Assembly: GCA_027596035.1 (NCBI GenBank)
Contig: JADGJA010000066.1
Coordinates: 1 to 51,217, forward strand
DNA from: Thoreauomyces humboldtii
Taxonomy: Eukaryota > Chytridiomycota > Chytridiomycetes > Spizellomycetales > Powellomycetaceae
DNA length: 51,217 nt
Direction of reading: 5' to 3'
Part shown: piece after piece, positions 9,835 to 21,757 of the stretch
Position numbering within the stretch: the stretch's first letter is position 1
Layout: the number at the start of each line of letters is the position of its first letter
Notes under the pieces: model-generated
What the model was told of the DNA's origin: nothing
Seen by the model: the letters and a program-made list of their open reading frames with translations, nothing else
Databases searched by the model: none
Position numbers and translations under genes: made by a program

Positions 9835-10666
9835 GTCGTCCATCTCAACATCTTCGTATAGGTCCACCAAAATGGGCTGGAAGATGTCGACAACCCCGTC
9901 ATCCTCATCGCTAGACCAATTCTCATCCACGAAGGCAAATAGTCCAACTGCCCCCGGTTAACGGACTTGGCTTCCTTGGTTTCCTTGGTTTCCTGTCCCT
10001 GTGCGGCAGACTCAGCAGCGGGCTCGACCGACCCAGATCGGATGCGCGCGGTTTTACTCCCATCACTTTCGGAAGTTGGGATTCTGAGTCGTTGGCGTCT
10101 GTGCGATCGCGTTTGGGCCTGAACTCGCTATCCGTTGATTCCGAGAGGATAGCCGGCGAAAAGATGGCAGCGTCTCGTTCCGCCAAGATCTTTGTGACGT
10201 TCCTCATGCTTTCTCGAGGTACGTCGATGATCTGCTTCCGCCAGCGTTTGTACACGTTTCGGACTTTAACGGGAACGGGCTCCACACAAAGGTAGCCGGG
10301 AGCTGGAAGTTCGGGAATGATAAGAGTTGGCCTTCCCGGAAGATGTATGTCGCCGTTGACAGTCACCAATAGCTCCGCCAGGGTCGACTCGGTCAGCTTT
10401 GGCAACTTGGCCAGAACGTCGGGGTCGTTGAAAGCTTGTCCGTGGAAGGAGGTGATGAGAAAGACGTTGTCTGTAAATGGCGACCGCCTGTAAAAGACAA
10501 CTGTCCGCCCGGGAGTCGTCGCTTTGACATCACTTGGAACGTCTGACGTGCGAAGGAGAGGAGAAGGTGAAGCGCTCGAGGGGGGAGAGTTGCGTGGCGA
10601 CGGAGCTAGTCTGAGCTCGTATACCCGGCCAGAAACGGGCACACTTTCGTTGTGTGCTTCGGACAT
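9727..10666 (-). CDS. Hypothetical protein; 3' end runs through the hairpin
   Basis: Not recognised. The ATG at 10666 (MSEAHNESVPVSGRVYELRL) is followed by a Ser/Pro-rich linker. A more ordered core follows: RTVVFYRRSPFTDNVFLITS, FHGQAFNDPDVLAKLPKLTE, STLAELLVTVNGDIHLPGRP, VKVRNVYKRWRKQIIDVPRE. A phase-1 intron (donor GTCGGT, acceptor GGGGCAG near 9950) joins DL to GLFAFVDENWSSDEDDG and the acidic segment DIFQPILVDLYEDVEMDDW. The last residues (from TKARMPGLISPLFWHVSF to the stop at 9727) are encoded by the right arm and loop of the hairpin. Core spacing suggests a folded domain, but no family comes to mind. It is divergent from PARG with a 259-bp shared promoter, so co-expression with PARG is possible (inference). 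Confidence 0.55.
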
Positions 10667-10925
10667 AGGATGCTTTCTAAAGGAATTGGCGAGTAGTTCG
10701 CTGGGGGAAGAGGGGAAGTCCCTCGGACCCTGATTGAGAAGAGAAGAACTGTGCCACCAGTGCACGTCCGAACTCTACAGAGCCGAACGCCGTCCCATTC
10801 TCTCTCCACAGGCTCCCCACAAGCTACCGCACGGATACAGCGGGCATGTATCAGACGATCAACGAACGAAGGGCAGCAATATCACGGGCACGTTCGTCTC
10901 TCTGGCCTTCCACTTGTCCACCGCG
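10667..10925. promoter_or_regulatory. Divergent promoter, unknown gene / PARG
   Basis: 259 bp between start codons on opposite strands. The frame of PARG exon 1 stays open upstream to 10734, so the true PARG start could lie in this stretch. Confidence 0.35.
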
Positions 10926-13142
10926 ATGAAGCCTGTGCCAGCAAGGAAAATGATCGCAAAGGAAAAGCTGGTGCAAACCACTCTTTCCTTTTGTCGTCCT
11001 TCCTCCTCTCAGTCCAGCGGCAGCGTGGCTAACCAGCCATCTGTGTCCGCGAATAAGCGAACCATGCGAGAGGAACGCATCCAGAAATCGAGTGGAGAAC
11101 AGCTTTCCGTGGATGTGGATGTGCGCGTTGCGGGCAAGGACAGTGACAGCGACACCGATATAGAAGATCCGGTCGATAGCAGTCATCGGCCTCGTCCACC
11201 TCGGCAATTCCCAAGCAATGAAGAGTCGGCGGGATCATTGCATGCACCTCCGCAAAGCGATGCACCACATCACTACGATTTATCGAAGTGTTCTGGCGAT
11301 GCGAAGCGATACACTTGGGACAGTTTCCACGTCAAATTTCCTTATCATCGGAACAACCTTCAAGAAGGCACGGATGGTCGGCGTTTCGAGAAATGGAGTA
11401 TCATCCGAAGTGCCCTGGAAGGCCCGCTACCCGATTTTCAAAGCTTACAGGTGGAACCATGAACCCTACAGATATCTCAAAATGCGTTCTAACTCGAAGG
11501 CAGCTCCTAGTCTGCATTATTTGCGTATAATCCGACGTTCCGGAGAAAGTGGAATCTCCGCGCACTGGAGAGCTATTTACGGGAAGATACACCACGCAAT
11601 CAGCATATTTTCTCCCGCGTTCTCCCATCGATGACCGAGTTGGCCTTGCGACTACCAGACCTCATCCCGATACCGATACCCCTTTTGCGGCGAGGCGTGC
11701 GTAGTGCCGTAACGCTCAGCCAGATGCAAATTGCTTGCCTCCTGGCCAACGCCTTCTTCTGTACATTTCCTCGAAGGAACGACACTAGCCGATCGTCCGA
11801 GTACGCTCAGTTCCCTTCGATCAACTTTGCCCCGCTCTTTGCGAGAGCAAGACGCGAAGGGACTGACGAGAGAAAGCAAGGAAAGCTGGACTGCCTATTT
11901 CACTACTTTGATCTTATCCGCCTCAAACGTGAGGAGAGGCTTTGAGGGTTGGCAACTAAGGCTCTGGACTGACAAGCGAGACTAGCCCCCATAGGATGCG
12001 TAACTTTTGAGCGACAATGCTTTGAACACGAGGAACTACCAATGTGGGATAATCTAGAGTTTCCGATAACGAGTCTTGAGGTGCGAACCGATGGGACCAT
12101 CGAGGATGACGGGGAGGGGATGTTGCAAGTGGACTTTGCGAACAAGGTCATCGGAGGTGAGGACATGACCCTTATTCTTGGCCGGTGCTGAACGCCAAGC
12201 TGATACAACATACTTTTATCCTGAAGGCGGTGTCATAGGAGATGTGAGTAGATGACCTTTCTACACCGCGCCGTGAGCAACCGTGGCTCACCTTCATCTA
12301 GGGATGCGTGCAAGAAGAAATCCGTTTCATGATCAATCCGGAGCTCCTGGTCTCCCGACTGTTTGTGCAGAATCTTCAACCTCGAGAGGCTGTGGTCATT
12401 ACCGGCGCAGAACGATTTTCCGACTACAAAGGATACTCTAATACGTTTGAGTGGGCAGGCCCACATGTTGATACTGTCGCACGGTGAGCAATTGCCGATC
12501 AGCTAGGACATGCCTTCCTATGGAACTCATAAAGTGTATGACTCGCAGTGATGGAACGGGGCGTTTACGCACGGAAATCGTTGCTATCGACGCGCTGTAC
12601 TTTGGTCGCTCGGATGTCGAGGATCAGTATCTTCGTCATGCCATCGTCAGAGAACTCAGCAAGGCATGGATTGGGTTCATGCCGGCGGCTAATAGCAACT
12701 TATCGGCCACTTCCAAAATAGCCACGGGCAATTGGGGTATATTGTGGAGCCCGCCTATCAGTAACGACGTGCGTAATTCTCATTTTTGGTCTTCCCCCAT
12801 TCAGGATGCGGTGCCTTCAACGGAGATCCCCATGTCAAAGCCCTTATTCAGCTGATTGCAGCCTCGGCGCACGCACGCAGCCTTGTGTACTTTACGTTCG
12901 GTGACGCGGAGCTGGCTCAGCAACTCGGACAGGTGCATGCCGCCTTGACTCGGTCCGGGGTTCACACTGGTGAGATTCTCAATAAAGGACACTGGAACAT
13001 CACACGCGATCTGCGTACTAAATGGCATTTGTTTCCAGGTCAATTATTTGCAATGATTTGCGCGTACCGCGATGCTCTGATGGACGAGACAACTCCTCGC
13101 ATGAGTGTGCTCGAGTTTGTGTATCGTTGTTGCCCGCCTTGA
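10926..13142 (+). CDS. PARG: Poly(ADP-ribose) glycohydrolase
   Basis: This enzyme cleaves ribose-ribose bonds of poly(ADP-ribose), reversing PARP activity. The N-terminal exon (MKPVPARKMIAKEKLVQTTL...) is disordered and Ser-rich; VQTTLSFC weakly recalls a PCNA-binding box. The PARG catalytic fold begins with LSQMQIACLLANAFFCTFPR and YAQFPSINFAPLF. It continues KQGKLDCLFHYFD, EGMLQVDFANKVIGGG, then the catalytic signature GGG-VIGDGCV-QEE, INPELLVSRLF, VVITGAERFSDYKGYSNTFE, IVAIDALYFG, IATGNWGCGAFNGDPHVKAL and VYFTFGDAELAQ. The two catalytic glutamates and the GGG loop are present. About nine introns; a 17-nt exon (12227-12243) carries the GGG loop. It ends EFVYRCCPP at 13142. Fungal PARGs are known but scattered. 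The start at 10926 is the first ATG close to the disordered region; 10734 is an alternative. Confidence 0.92.
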
Positions 13143-13624
13143 CCGACCGAGTGCACCTAATTGGGGAGGGGTTACCAATAGAGGCTGAAACAGTAGACAA
13201 ACCATCAGGAACTCCGTCGGATGGCCCGATGAGAAATTCATCTTAGCATTCAAATGTGAGACGGCACCGTATCTTGTGTCCTTATTAGCTAGGCACGGTG
13301 GAAACAAGGCTGCCTAAATACAGGAAGAGGGTCCATTTGGCTGTAGCTTCTGATTGGTGACTTCTCCTTTGCTTCCCTTCCTCCATACTCTGGCCTCTCC
13401 TGAACTGGCGGATGATTGATTTGCCAGCGACTCGGCGGCTGGCACCACGGGTTGGCGCCTCGGGCTGGCATCACGGGCCAGAGGCGTGCCCTGGAGGTGC
13501 ACTGGCATACATGAAGTCACACACGATTTCGGTCATGTCGCGAGGACATTCCGCTTGCGCGGGCGGCTTGACGCGATTCGAGTTCGCATCGGAAGCCATG
13601 ACGGGGTCGGCTACGGTCTTCCCA
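13143..13624. other. Convergent intergenic region
   Basis: 3' flanks of PARG (plus) and URM1 (minus). One small minus-strand frame, beginning MASDANSNRVKPPAQ at about 13599, was considered and not accepted as a gene. No repeat or RNA gene was seen. Confidence 0.4.
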
Positions 13625-14099
13625 TCATCCTCCATGGAGTGTCGAGATGAAGACAAAAGTGTCCTGGTCCTTGATGACGTACTCCAGTTCCCCTTCCAGC
13701 TCCCAGTCTGCGTCGTTCACAAGAACCAATATTCCGGGTCGACTAGGGAAAAAGCGAGCGAGTTAGTCCCTTGCAGCCGCATCGTGTCACGTTAGGTTTG
13801 GCGCGCCGGAGGTCCGGGGGTTCAACTTACACCGAGTCGCCCTGCATGAACAGCTCTGCTCGTTCGGTGAGCAGATTGTCTCGAAGCCATGGGAGCAGAT
13901 CCAGAAGCGTAGCGGCGCCGGCTACAAAGGTGTCGGGAAGAACCACTGTCTTTTTCTTCTCGTTGTTGAACAGAAGCTCCATACCCCCGCTGTATTGTGT
14001 GATGTACATCGAAAGAATCAGAAGGGTGCCTTCTCAGGGCCTCGAAAGTACATAGCAGTACAAGACCTACCTGAACTCTAATTTGACGGTGAGAACCAT
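13625..14099 (-). CDS. URM1: Ubiquitin-related modifier Urm1
   Basis: This is a ubiquitin-fold sulfur carrier for 2-thiolation of wobble uridine in cytosolic tRNAs and a protein modifier (urmylation). Three exons join cleanly: [10 protein letters not shown] (intron about 14010-14072), [19 protein letters not shown] through [19 protein letters not shown] and GDS. An intron at GTAAGT then joins V to [38 protein letters not shown]. The C-terminal Gly-Gly required for adenylation and thiocarboxylate formation is intact and immediately precedes the stop. Length (about 100 aa) and nearly every block match the family. The minus-strand start at 14099 leaves 270 bp to the plus-strand SUV3 start. Confidence 0.97.
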
Positions 14100-14369
14100 T
14101 GCTGAGTTATTCTTGTAAAGCGTGGGCAGGATGTTTGGTCAAACGAACGACCTAAAAAAAACGAAGGGAGGGAAAAGGGGAAGACTTTCGCTGGTTCCAC
14201 TCGCCGTTTCGCCGTTTCCCGATGACGTCCGACGCGTCCGGACGTGAAAGATCGCTTGCACAGCCACGCACGCAGATCAAGTTCGTTTTCACGCTCGGAA
14301 TTGCCCTGCCCTAAAACGACCTTTCGCAGACTTCTCCAATTCGAGGAACTTTCGACTCCGACGAGCGTT

Positions 14370-17193
14370 ATGCCGCGACTTCCTCGGCGAACCCAGGGGT
14401 GCAGCGGAGGAGGGCTACTTTCTCCTTGCTGTGTCTTGGCTTCTCTCCTCGGTCCTCGCAGCTTCTCTTCCGGAAGCTTTTTACGCAGGGAGGCAGAGCC
14501 GCATGCCAGAGCCTTGCTCGAAAGTCTTACGAGTGGGAAATTCAAGGCTCGTGACAATCAAAATGGTTTCTTTCGTGGAAATTTTGACAATTATCGCGGC
14601 GGCAATGCTGGTGCGGGTCAGTGGCATGGCGATCGAGCTACTCCGAGGCGCTCCCCTCCCATGCAGGAGCAGGGAGAGTGGCGAACCGTCATCAACCCAT
14701 CACGGCGCCAGATCGCGGGTGGGTCAAACGCCGTTCTGGTCACGGAAGACAGCTTGCTCTGTGCTCAGATCAACTCTTCCGTAGAACTCGGCAAGTACCT
14801 CGACTACAGCACTCGGAGCGCTTACCTGAAGAGCAAGTGCGTCGGCATGGGCGTGCCTGAGGAGATCTATGACACGGGCATGACAAAGTTCAAGGAAGCT
14901 TTGTTGGAGGGCAAATTGGAAGGTCTTACCATTGGAAATGCGATAGCGCATGTGCGGGCTCGAAGTACGTCGAGCTGTAGGGGTGATGGCATCCGACAGT
15001 TCCCTGGCTGACAGGGATCTATCAATAGCCAAGGCTGACAGGTTCATACTTCCACCTTTTTACAAGTTCATGGCGGTTACCTATCCGGACGAGACAGAAA
15101 CGCTTGTCTCGCTCATGTCGTTTAGCGATCTGACCAAACCGGCAGAATGGCACGCCGGCGCGCGTAGCATGCAACGGTGGGATTCCCTTTGCTGTGCTTG
15201 AGCGCATAACTTTTTGAGTTCTGATTCCGGTATCGCCCCTTGCAGAAAGATCATCATGCATTTGGGACCAACCAATTCTGGGAAGACGTACGCGGCACTG
15301 AAGCGATTGGAAGAGTGCAAAACGGGGATCTACTGCGGACCGCTACGATTGCTAGCTCATGAAGTTTATGAACGAATGAACGCAAAGGGCATCCCGTGCA
15401 ATCTTCTTACTGGCGAGGAGCGTCGGGAGAGCGACGGGGTCAACAAGTATGCCGCTACGGTCGAAATGGCGCCGCTAAGCAAGCGTTTTGAGGTTGCTGT
15501 CCTCGACGAGATCCAAATGATCGGGGATTCTGGGAGAGGATGGGCTTGGACGCAGGGAGTGTTGGGTACGTTTGCGTGGGATGGACGTTTGACTTGTTGT
15601 CGCTAAACCTCGAGCCTGCGCGAAAAAGGCATCCAGGCGGACGAGATCCATCTTTGCGGCGAGCCGACGATCATCCCTCTCATCATGGCAATGGTCAAGG
15701 AGACCGGTGATATAGTTGAGGTAAGGTACCTGTTTGTAACTGCTTAGTCTTCTGCTCCAAATGTTTACTGTCAGGTGCATTCAGATCAAGCGATATGAGC
15801 GTTTGACCAAGCTGACCGTCGCCGAGACGGGACTCGGCGGAAACCTTTCGGAACTTCGTCGGGGCGACTGCATCGTGACTTTCTCGCGCCAGAACATTTT
15901 CGCTCTGAAGCGCTCTATTGAGCAAAAGACCAAGCTGCGGGCAGCTGTCATCTACGGGAGTTTGCCGCCAGAAACGCGAACCGAACAAGCTAGGCAATTC
16001 AACGACCCCAATGGACCATACGACGTGCTTGTCGCGTCGGACGCCATTGGAATGGGACTCAACCTGTACGATTTCCTTCTGCTAACTTGCACTTCGGTTT
16101 TAAGTGAAAGCTAACTATTGTTCCCTAATCCAGCAACATTGGTCGAATGATTTTCGAGCGTGTGGAAAAGTGGGACGGCCAAAATACCAAACCGCTAAGC
16201 ATCTCGCAGGTCAAGCAGATTGGAGGACGAGCGGGACGATTTGGGACAGAGTTCGATAAGGGGGAGGTTTGCACGTACGTCTAGCGCAAGTCAAAATCGC
16301 CGGTACTGGATTTCTGACGATACCGTTTCCAGACTCGATGACTATGACATGGAGCCGATGAAATCCTTGTTCAATGCTGAGGCGCCTAGTGTCCTTTCTG
16401 CTGGTCTTTTTCCAAGCTTAGAGCAGATTGAGATGTTTTCTCAATACCTGCCGGGGGAGACACTGTCAACGCTTCTGGTACATACTGCTCATCATTGTAT
16501 CTTTCCCTGGCTCCGTTGTGCCAATATTTCCGATTTCTTTTATAGGACCGTTTCCAAGATTTGGCCAACCTAGACGGCCGCTACTTCCTCTGCAACCTCA
16601 ACACTCAACGCGAAGTGGCCGACCTAATCGAGGATTACCCGCTTACTCTTCGTGACAGGTATACTTTCATCCTCGCTCCATGCAAGCCAAAGGATGCGAT
16701 CGCGGCCGCCCAGCTTCGCCGATTCGCATCGGCCCACAGCGAGGGTGATGAGTGTTCTCTCGAAGATAGCATCGTTCTGGGCGACCATCCTCCCGCCAAC
16801 ATTGACGCGTTGAAGAACCTCGAAGCGCAGCACGGAGTTATAATTCTGTACATGTGGCTCAGTCAGCGGTTTCCCGAGACGTTTACCGACATCGACAACG
16901 CTCACCATCTGAAGAGGAGTTGTGAGACGCTCATTGACAGAGGGTTAGCTGAACTCAAGTTCGAGAGGAAGAAGAAGGTCACTGGCATGGGCAAGAAGAT
17001 CGCGAGGGAGATCGCCAAGGAGGCAAGAGAACAGGCGCAACTGGCGGGGATTGACGAGTCTGCTACAGTTGAGCGCTCACTGGAGGGCGGCCTGGATGTC
17101 CCGGTTGCACAGGGCGTCGAAGTAGAGGTGAAACCTATAGAGACGGTTGTGGTCTCTCCAACTGCTACGGTGGAAGCGGAGGATAGATATTAA
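14370..17193 (+). CDS. SUV3: Mitochondrial ATP-dependent RNA helicase Suv3
   Basis: Helicase subunit of the mitochondrial RNA degradosome. The start at 14370 ([15 protein letters not shown]) gives a positively charged mitochondrial N-terminus. Motifs in order: Walker [51 protein letters not shown] with DEIQ as motif [21 protein letters not shown] after an intron, [52 protein letters not shown], and motif [12 protein letters not shown]. The C-terminal SUV3 domain follows ([34 protein letters not shown]). A Lys-rich helix ([18 protein letters not shown]) and an acidic tail end at 17193. Several short introns. An alternative in-frame start exists at 14244. Confidence 0.95.
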
Positions 17194-17200
17194 ACCTCAC

Positions 17201-17239
17201 TAGGCGTAGCAGTATTTCTCATTAGGCGTAGCAGTATTT
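17201..17239. repeat. Tandem duplication of a 17-bp word
   Basis: TAGGCGTAGCAGTATTT occurs at 17201-17217 and again at 17223-17239, period 22 bp, in the 67-bp gap between the convergent ends of SUV3 and the glycosyltransferase gene. Small local duplication in the shared 3' region. Confidence 0.8.
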
Positions 17240-17259
17240 TGGAAACGGTCTTCGTCCGA

Positions 17260-19022
17260 TCAAACGCCTTTCCTGTTGGTGTTACAAATGTACCGTTCTC
17301 TAAGGACCCCGGAGGTCATGCCCTTGCCGGCAATACCGCCAGGAATGCGATCCTTTAGCCAGCATTTAGAGCCGTCGAACACATAGGCTAGACAGTTTTT
17401 CCGGTCCAGACACATGTCTTTGCAAGCCTCGGGGCTTGGACATGCACTGGCGGCATAGTCTCCACCCTTGCGATCGAAATCTGGCTGCCACTCTGTCTCG
17501 GGGTGCCATGCCCAATAAATGTCACCGAAAGTGACTGACCCTTTCCCAACGCGATTGGCTATCGTCCTCTCGGTCGAGTACAGCTCTTGTATCTGCTTTA
17601 CGAGAAGGTGGTGAAAGGTCAAGGGTCTGTCGCAGGGCTCATGGGGAAACCAAAAGTCTCGGTTCGGCGGGGTGGAGAAGAATCCGGTCGGAGAGTGGAG
17701 CAAGATGCCTTGATCCCTCAGGCAAAGCGACGTTCGGATGTCACCCGCCCAGCACGTCTTGTACTTTTCGATACATCCGTTCTTTCCGTCCATCCCATCC
17801 ATCATCTCCCTGGCCGCGCCGCGGGACAGAACTATCCCGCTACCGCCATGCGCAAAGTAAGGACCCGCTCCCCACTGTCGAACGCCGTCGCACCCAACGA
17901 ACTGGGTCTTTGCGCCAAAGTAATGCTTGCCGTCCGGGTCGTACATGGACAGGCGATCCGAAAGGTTGTCAAGAAACACCTATGTAAAGAACACGCTGTT
18001 AGCGCATGGTACGTGATGTACATATGTGGGGAGCACGGACATAAGTGTCGTCGTCGATCATCAGATACCACTCGGCGTCAGGAAAGCGCCGGTAGAGTTC
18101 GCGGAAGCCGGGCAGGTTCTTGTGGCCATCGGCTTTCCAGCCCTGCGATCCCTCGTCAGGGGCCACTGCGTCTCCTGTTCCAGCTTTGGCGCTGCGTCTT
18201 GGCTGTGGACCTTTTCCTGTTCGTTGCAGAGGCGTCAGTGCGCAATTCTACACAAGCACAATGTCGCCAATCCACTTGTCACGTGATACCGTTGAGGATA
18301 GGATCTTCTTCACGCCTTCCGTAAGTGTCACCAATCACATCGATCATGACGCGGTCTCCAACTTGGGCAGTCCCATCTCCGATGAGGACCAGATTTCGGA
18401 CCGGTTTCAGATAGGTCATGAGCTGGATCAAGCTCCGCTGATGTACAACGTCCACACCGGACTTCAGAGCGATGGCGAACTTGTCGAATCGACTTTCGTA
18501 GCCATCCACGAGCGCCGCGGAATCGAATGGTCTTTCATCCTGGTCCATTGTCTCATCCTCGTCTTCATCACCATCGCCCTCCTGAGCGTCCGAGCCGGTC
18601 CCGAACCCGTCCCCTTTCGTCAGGAATGGCTCTTCAACGGGAGCATTGTTGGCGCGTACTCCTGGTCCCGTGGCGATGACCACCTGGCGAGGGTCCGAGG
18701 GGAGACGTGGTAAAGCGGTGTCCTCCTCCGGGGCGGGACGCTGACGCTGCCGAGTACCTCGATCAGCTCCTCCCATCACCCCGTCGAACCACCAATCGTG
18801 ATGAGAATCGGCAACACGGCTGACCGGCCCTGTTTCGTCGTCACCGCTTAGTTGCGACGCTGCTCGATGGTCACCAGAGTGCACGCGCGCCGTGTAGAAT
18901 AGAAGCAAACAGATTGTCGCTGCGAGGAGGAGGCGGTGACGCGGGTTGTTTTGCAAATGTAAGACCGTTGCCTCCGTAATGCTTTGTGAAGAGCGGCGGC
19001 GGTGATAGTTGCGATCCATCAT
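17260..19022 (-). CDS. Fringe-like (GT31-type) glycosyltransferase with C-terminal PAN/apple-like module
   Basis: This is a type II membrane protein. MMDRNYHRRRSSQS is followed by one signal anchor, RLLLAATICLLLFYTARV, then a Ser/Asp-rich stem and the lumenal domain. The donor-binding region starts SRFDKFAIALKSGVDV. After introns, NLPGFRELYRRFPDAEWYLM leads to the metal-binding DDDT motif at IDDDTY|VFLDNL, then GKHYFGAKTQFVG, FAHGGSGIVLSRGAA and CWAGDIRTSLCLRDQGI. These blocks match fungal fringe-like/DUF604 transferases. The last about 70 aa are cysteine-rich (ACPSPEACKDMCLDRKNCLA, YVFDGSKCWLK), the spacing of a PAN/apple domain. It probably acts in the Golgi on a glycan or glycoprotein (family inference); the acceptor is unknown. 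Confidence 0.8.
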
Positions 19023-19844
19023 GCCTTCGTGCGTTTACTGTTGTTGAGAACAGGATCTTGATTCTTGAAGAATTCCATGTGAGTGTAGACAGAAGCCTGC
19101 AGGCAGTGAACGCGTATCTCACACACGCGTCGAGCCAGCGGACGCGTTTTTTTCGCTTCGTATTCTGGACACTTTAAGGCCGGTTACGGTTAGTGCCCGA
19201 TTAGGTATACATACTTCCATCGTTGACTTTGCCAATTGCACAACGCAAGACTTCGAATCCTTTAGGGGCCACGGAAATCGGTGCGGGACAAGGCACTGCT
19301 CCATCAGCTTTGCGAGCAGGCTTAACAATTGGAAGAACAGTACCCGCTTGCAGCCTGGCCGCAACGTTCGCAGGAGTGTGAGGATGGCAAAGATCTGAGC
19401 TGAAACCTTCAAAGCTTCGAACTCCGAAGGTTCAAGGGGTTCAAGCCTCTGTAAGAACAAGCTGCCGAAAAAGAGTGCCGAAGCTGGCCGAAGCCTGGCC
19501 GAAGCCGAAACTCGAAGCTGCACAGCGGTCAAGTCCGTTCCATTAAGTTAGCCCCACCACAGGCATTGGTGTTTCCGAACTCTCAGAATATCATTCTCAT
19601 CCGAAGCCTCGACTACCCGACTCCGACTTTCTTTTTGTTGAATTGCTGTTCTTCGTGCCTACCACTGGACCTCGTATCGCTGACTTTTCTGCCGAGGTTC
19701 CTGACTACCGTTATCTTGCATTATAAGGAACAGCGAGCTCTTACGATCGTTTGAGTCACGCTTGCGACGCGCGGGCATAGTGTCCTTTCTCGCCGTCAGG
19801 ATTTCCGGAATCTGCTAACCCCCCACGTTTTTCGGCTCAATCCG
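19023..19844. promoter_or_regulatory. Divergent intergenic region, no gene accepted
   Basis: About 820 bp between the glycosyltransferase start (minus) and the next plus-strand gene. Around 19390-19520 it contains many short imperfect repeats of GAAGC/CGAAGCCTGGC type. Minus-strand open frames here have no family resemblance and are biased by these repeats. No transposon ends were found. Confidence 0.4.
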
Positions 19845-21090
19845 ATGACGAGCAACGATCCTTTTCCCGCCCTCATTGAACGGTATTCTCGTCTGGGCAT
19901 ATCGGCCGCGCCAGGAAGCAAATCCGATGCATCCGCCCCACATTGGCAAGAGGGCGACAGCATGCCGGACATGACCCGCCTCAAGATATCCGCCTCATCA
20001 AATCCGTTGGACCAGCAGCCGGTATCTCGTCTTGTGGAGCACGTCCAAACGTTGAATAGTCCTAGACCGCGCTCATCCCCGGGCGTGCAACGATCGCACG
20101 CATACGAAATTGTGTTCGTATCCGATGACCAAGGGACAGGGCGTAGAAAGCGAAGGGGAAGGTCGCGCAGTGTTGATTCTCAGGAGCGAACTATCATTCG
20201 TCCGTACGAGCCCCGTCCACCTCGGCTGCCCCTAAACCACGAAAGAGTGAAAATGGAGATGGAGCGCTCGGAGGTGCCTATCTTTCAAGTGAGAAGACAG
20301 AACCCTCGTCTCAGTCCTTATTCCACCGCGAGCCGTCGCGGGGCCCATTCCACCTCGTTCGCGCACTATTTACACCATCGCTCGCCACCCAGTTCCACGC
20401 ACAATAGGATGGCGCTGATCAAGTTGCCTGCCGTAGCGTCACTTGTGGGCAAGTCCTCGTCCGCACCCATATACCCCACCGACTTCTTCTGCTCGCCCTT
20501 TACTGTACCCGAGCGTCTATACCTTCGTCATGCGCAACGCTCGTCGCCTCCGGAACTGGAAGGCACGTCGCGTTCTCGGTTTACCGAGCTGTCCGATTCA
20601 AAGATTTTCGAGGATCAGGTTCCTCCGCATAGGTAGGTTCACAAAGTTCCTCGTTCCCTTACTCCTGCTGACATGACCCCTCTTAATCAGCTCTAGTCAT
20701 CAGCAATCTTCGCACGTCATGCGCGATTCGGGCCGGCATCATCCGTCGTGCCAGGACATGGACCTGAGCGGAACGGCGGAGATGCCAGCGGTCCTTGTCG
20801 ACGACCTAGGATGTGTTTTGCAACACAGTCTCTCACTCGACGACAAATGTGAAAACGGAGGAAGCTTAAATGAGCTTAGATACACACCCGAGAACTTCCC
20901 GTCTTACGCTCGGCTTCAGGACATCGGCACTCCCTACCTATCCGAGGCCAGGTACCAGAGGGTCCGTGATAGGTATCTGGGCACTCTAGTCCCTCCACAG
21001 GACGACCCAGACTACGAGCTCGACATCAAGGAGCTCCGTTGCAACTCCTGGCTAGAGTGCTGGATTGTGCTGGCCATACGCTGCGACTGA
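19845..21090 (+). CDS. Hypothetical protein, largely disordered
   Basis: Not recognised. It starts MTSNDPFPALIERYSRLGIS. Most of exon 1 is Ser/Pro/Arg-rich, with a basic cluster (RRKRRGRSRS) that could serve as a nuclear signal and the segment AYEIVFVSDDQGTGR. A GT-AG intron (about 20635-20690) joins PPH to SSSHQQSSHVMRDSG in frame. Exon 2 ends with a more ordered region: ELRYTPENFPSYARLQDIG, TPYLSEARYQRVRDRYLG, DDPDYELDIKELRCNSWLE, CWIVLAIRCD. About 390 aa. Placed 295 bp upstream of the PARP gene on the same strand, one of the few same-strand neighbour pairs here. Confidence 0.55.
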
Positions 21091-21384
21091 CGACGGTCAT
21101 GGCATCCTCGGGTAGTGCCGAGGACGAGGTCCTACACCGTCGTATCACCATTCTTTGCCTAGCTCATCGAATTTCCCATTTCTACGTACGTGGGTTTTCA
21201 TGCCGAATCTTTGAGAAAAATGGCCATTGTAAACGGTTAGCGTGTTACATTACCGGTATTCGTCACCCTAGGTGGCTGTGCAAAGGAAACGCGCTTCGCG
21301 TCTGTGCAGCCAGGCGTTCTGATGGCCGCTAGCGGGTTTCCCTAAAAGACATCTACCTTGATCAATCTTGCAAGACTACACGCA

Positions 21385-21723
21385 ATGCCGCCGAAGACAA
21401 GGGGTAGGGCCGCCGCTCCTGCGACGGTCACTACTAGCATATTCGAGGGATTGGTGTTCACTTTTACGACGCTCGCGACGAAGCACTCCGAAGCGGACGC
21501 GGCGCGTGCAGCCGTCGCTAGTGGCCAAGGAAGCGTTGTTGCCAGCATCACAAAAAAACTTACGCACCTCATCGCCGTGCCAGAGGACGTGGAGAAAAAA
21601 TCAGCAAAGTGGAAGACGGCATCTGAGCGTGGGGATATCGCTGTCATCTCTGTGGCGTTCATCATCGAATCTGCTAAGGCTGGGAAGATCCTGGATGCGT
21701 CTGATTACCTCGTCGAGGTGAAA

Positions 21724-21757
<34 letters not shown>

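Noticed and set aside
13471..13656. Minus-strand small frame starting MASDANSNRVKPPAQ, considered as a small HSBP1-like protein
   Set aside because: Only a few residues (DMTEIV) fit and no downstream exon continues the expected helix. It lies in the PARG/URM1 convergent tail region.
19119..19532. 137-residue minus-strand open frame considered as a transposon remnant
   Set aside because: The amino-acid sequence mirrors short GAAGC-type repeats. No transposase or reverse-transcriptase motif and no terminal repeats.
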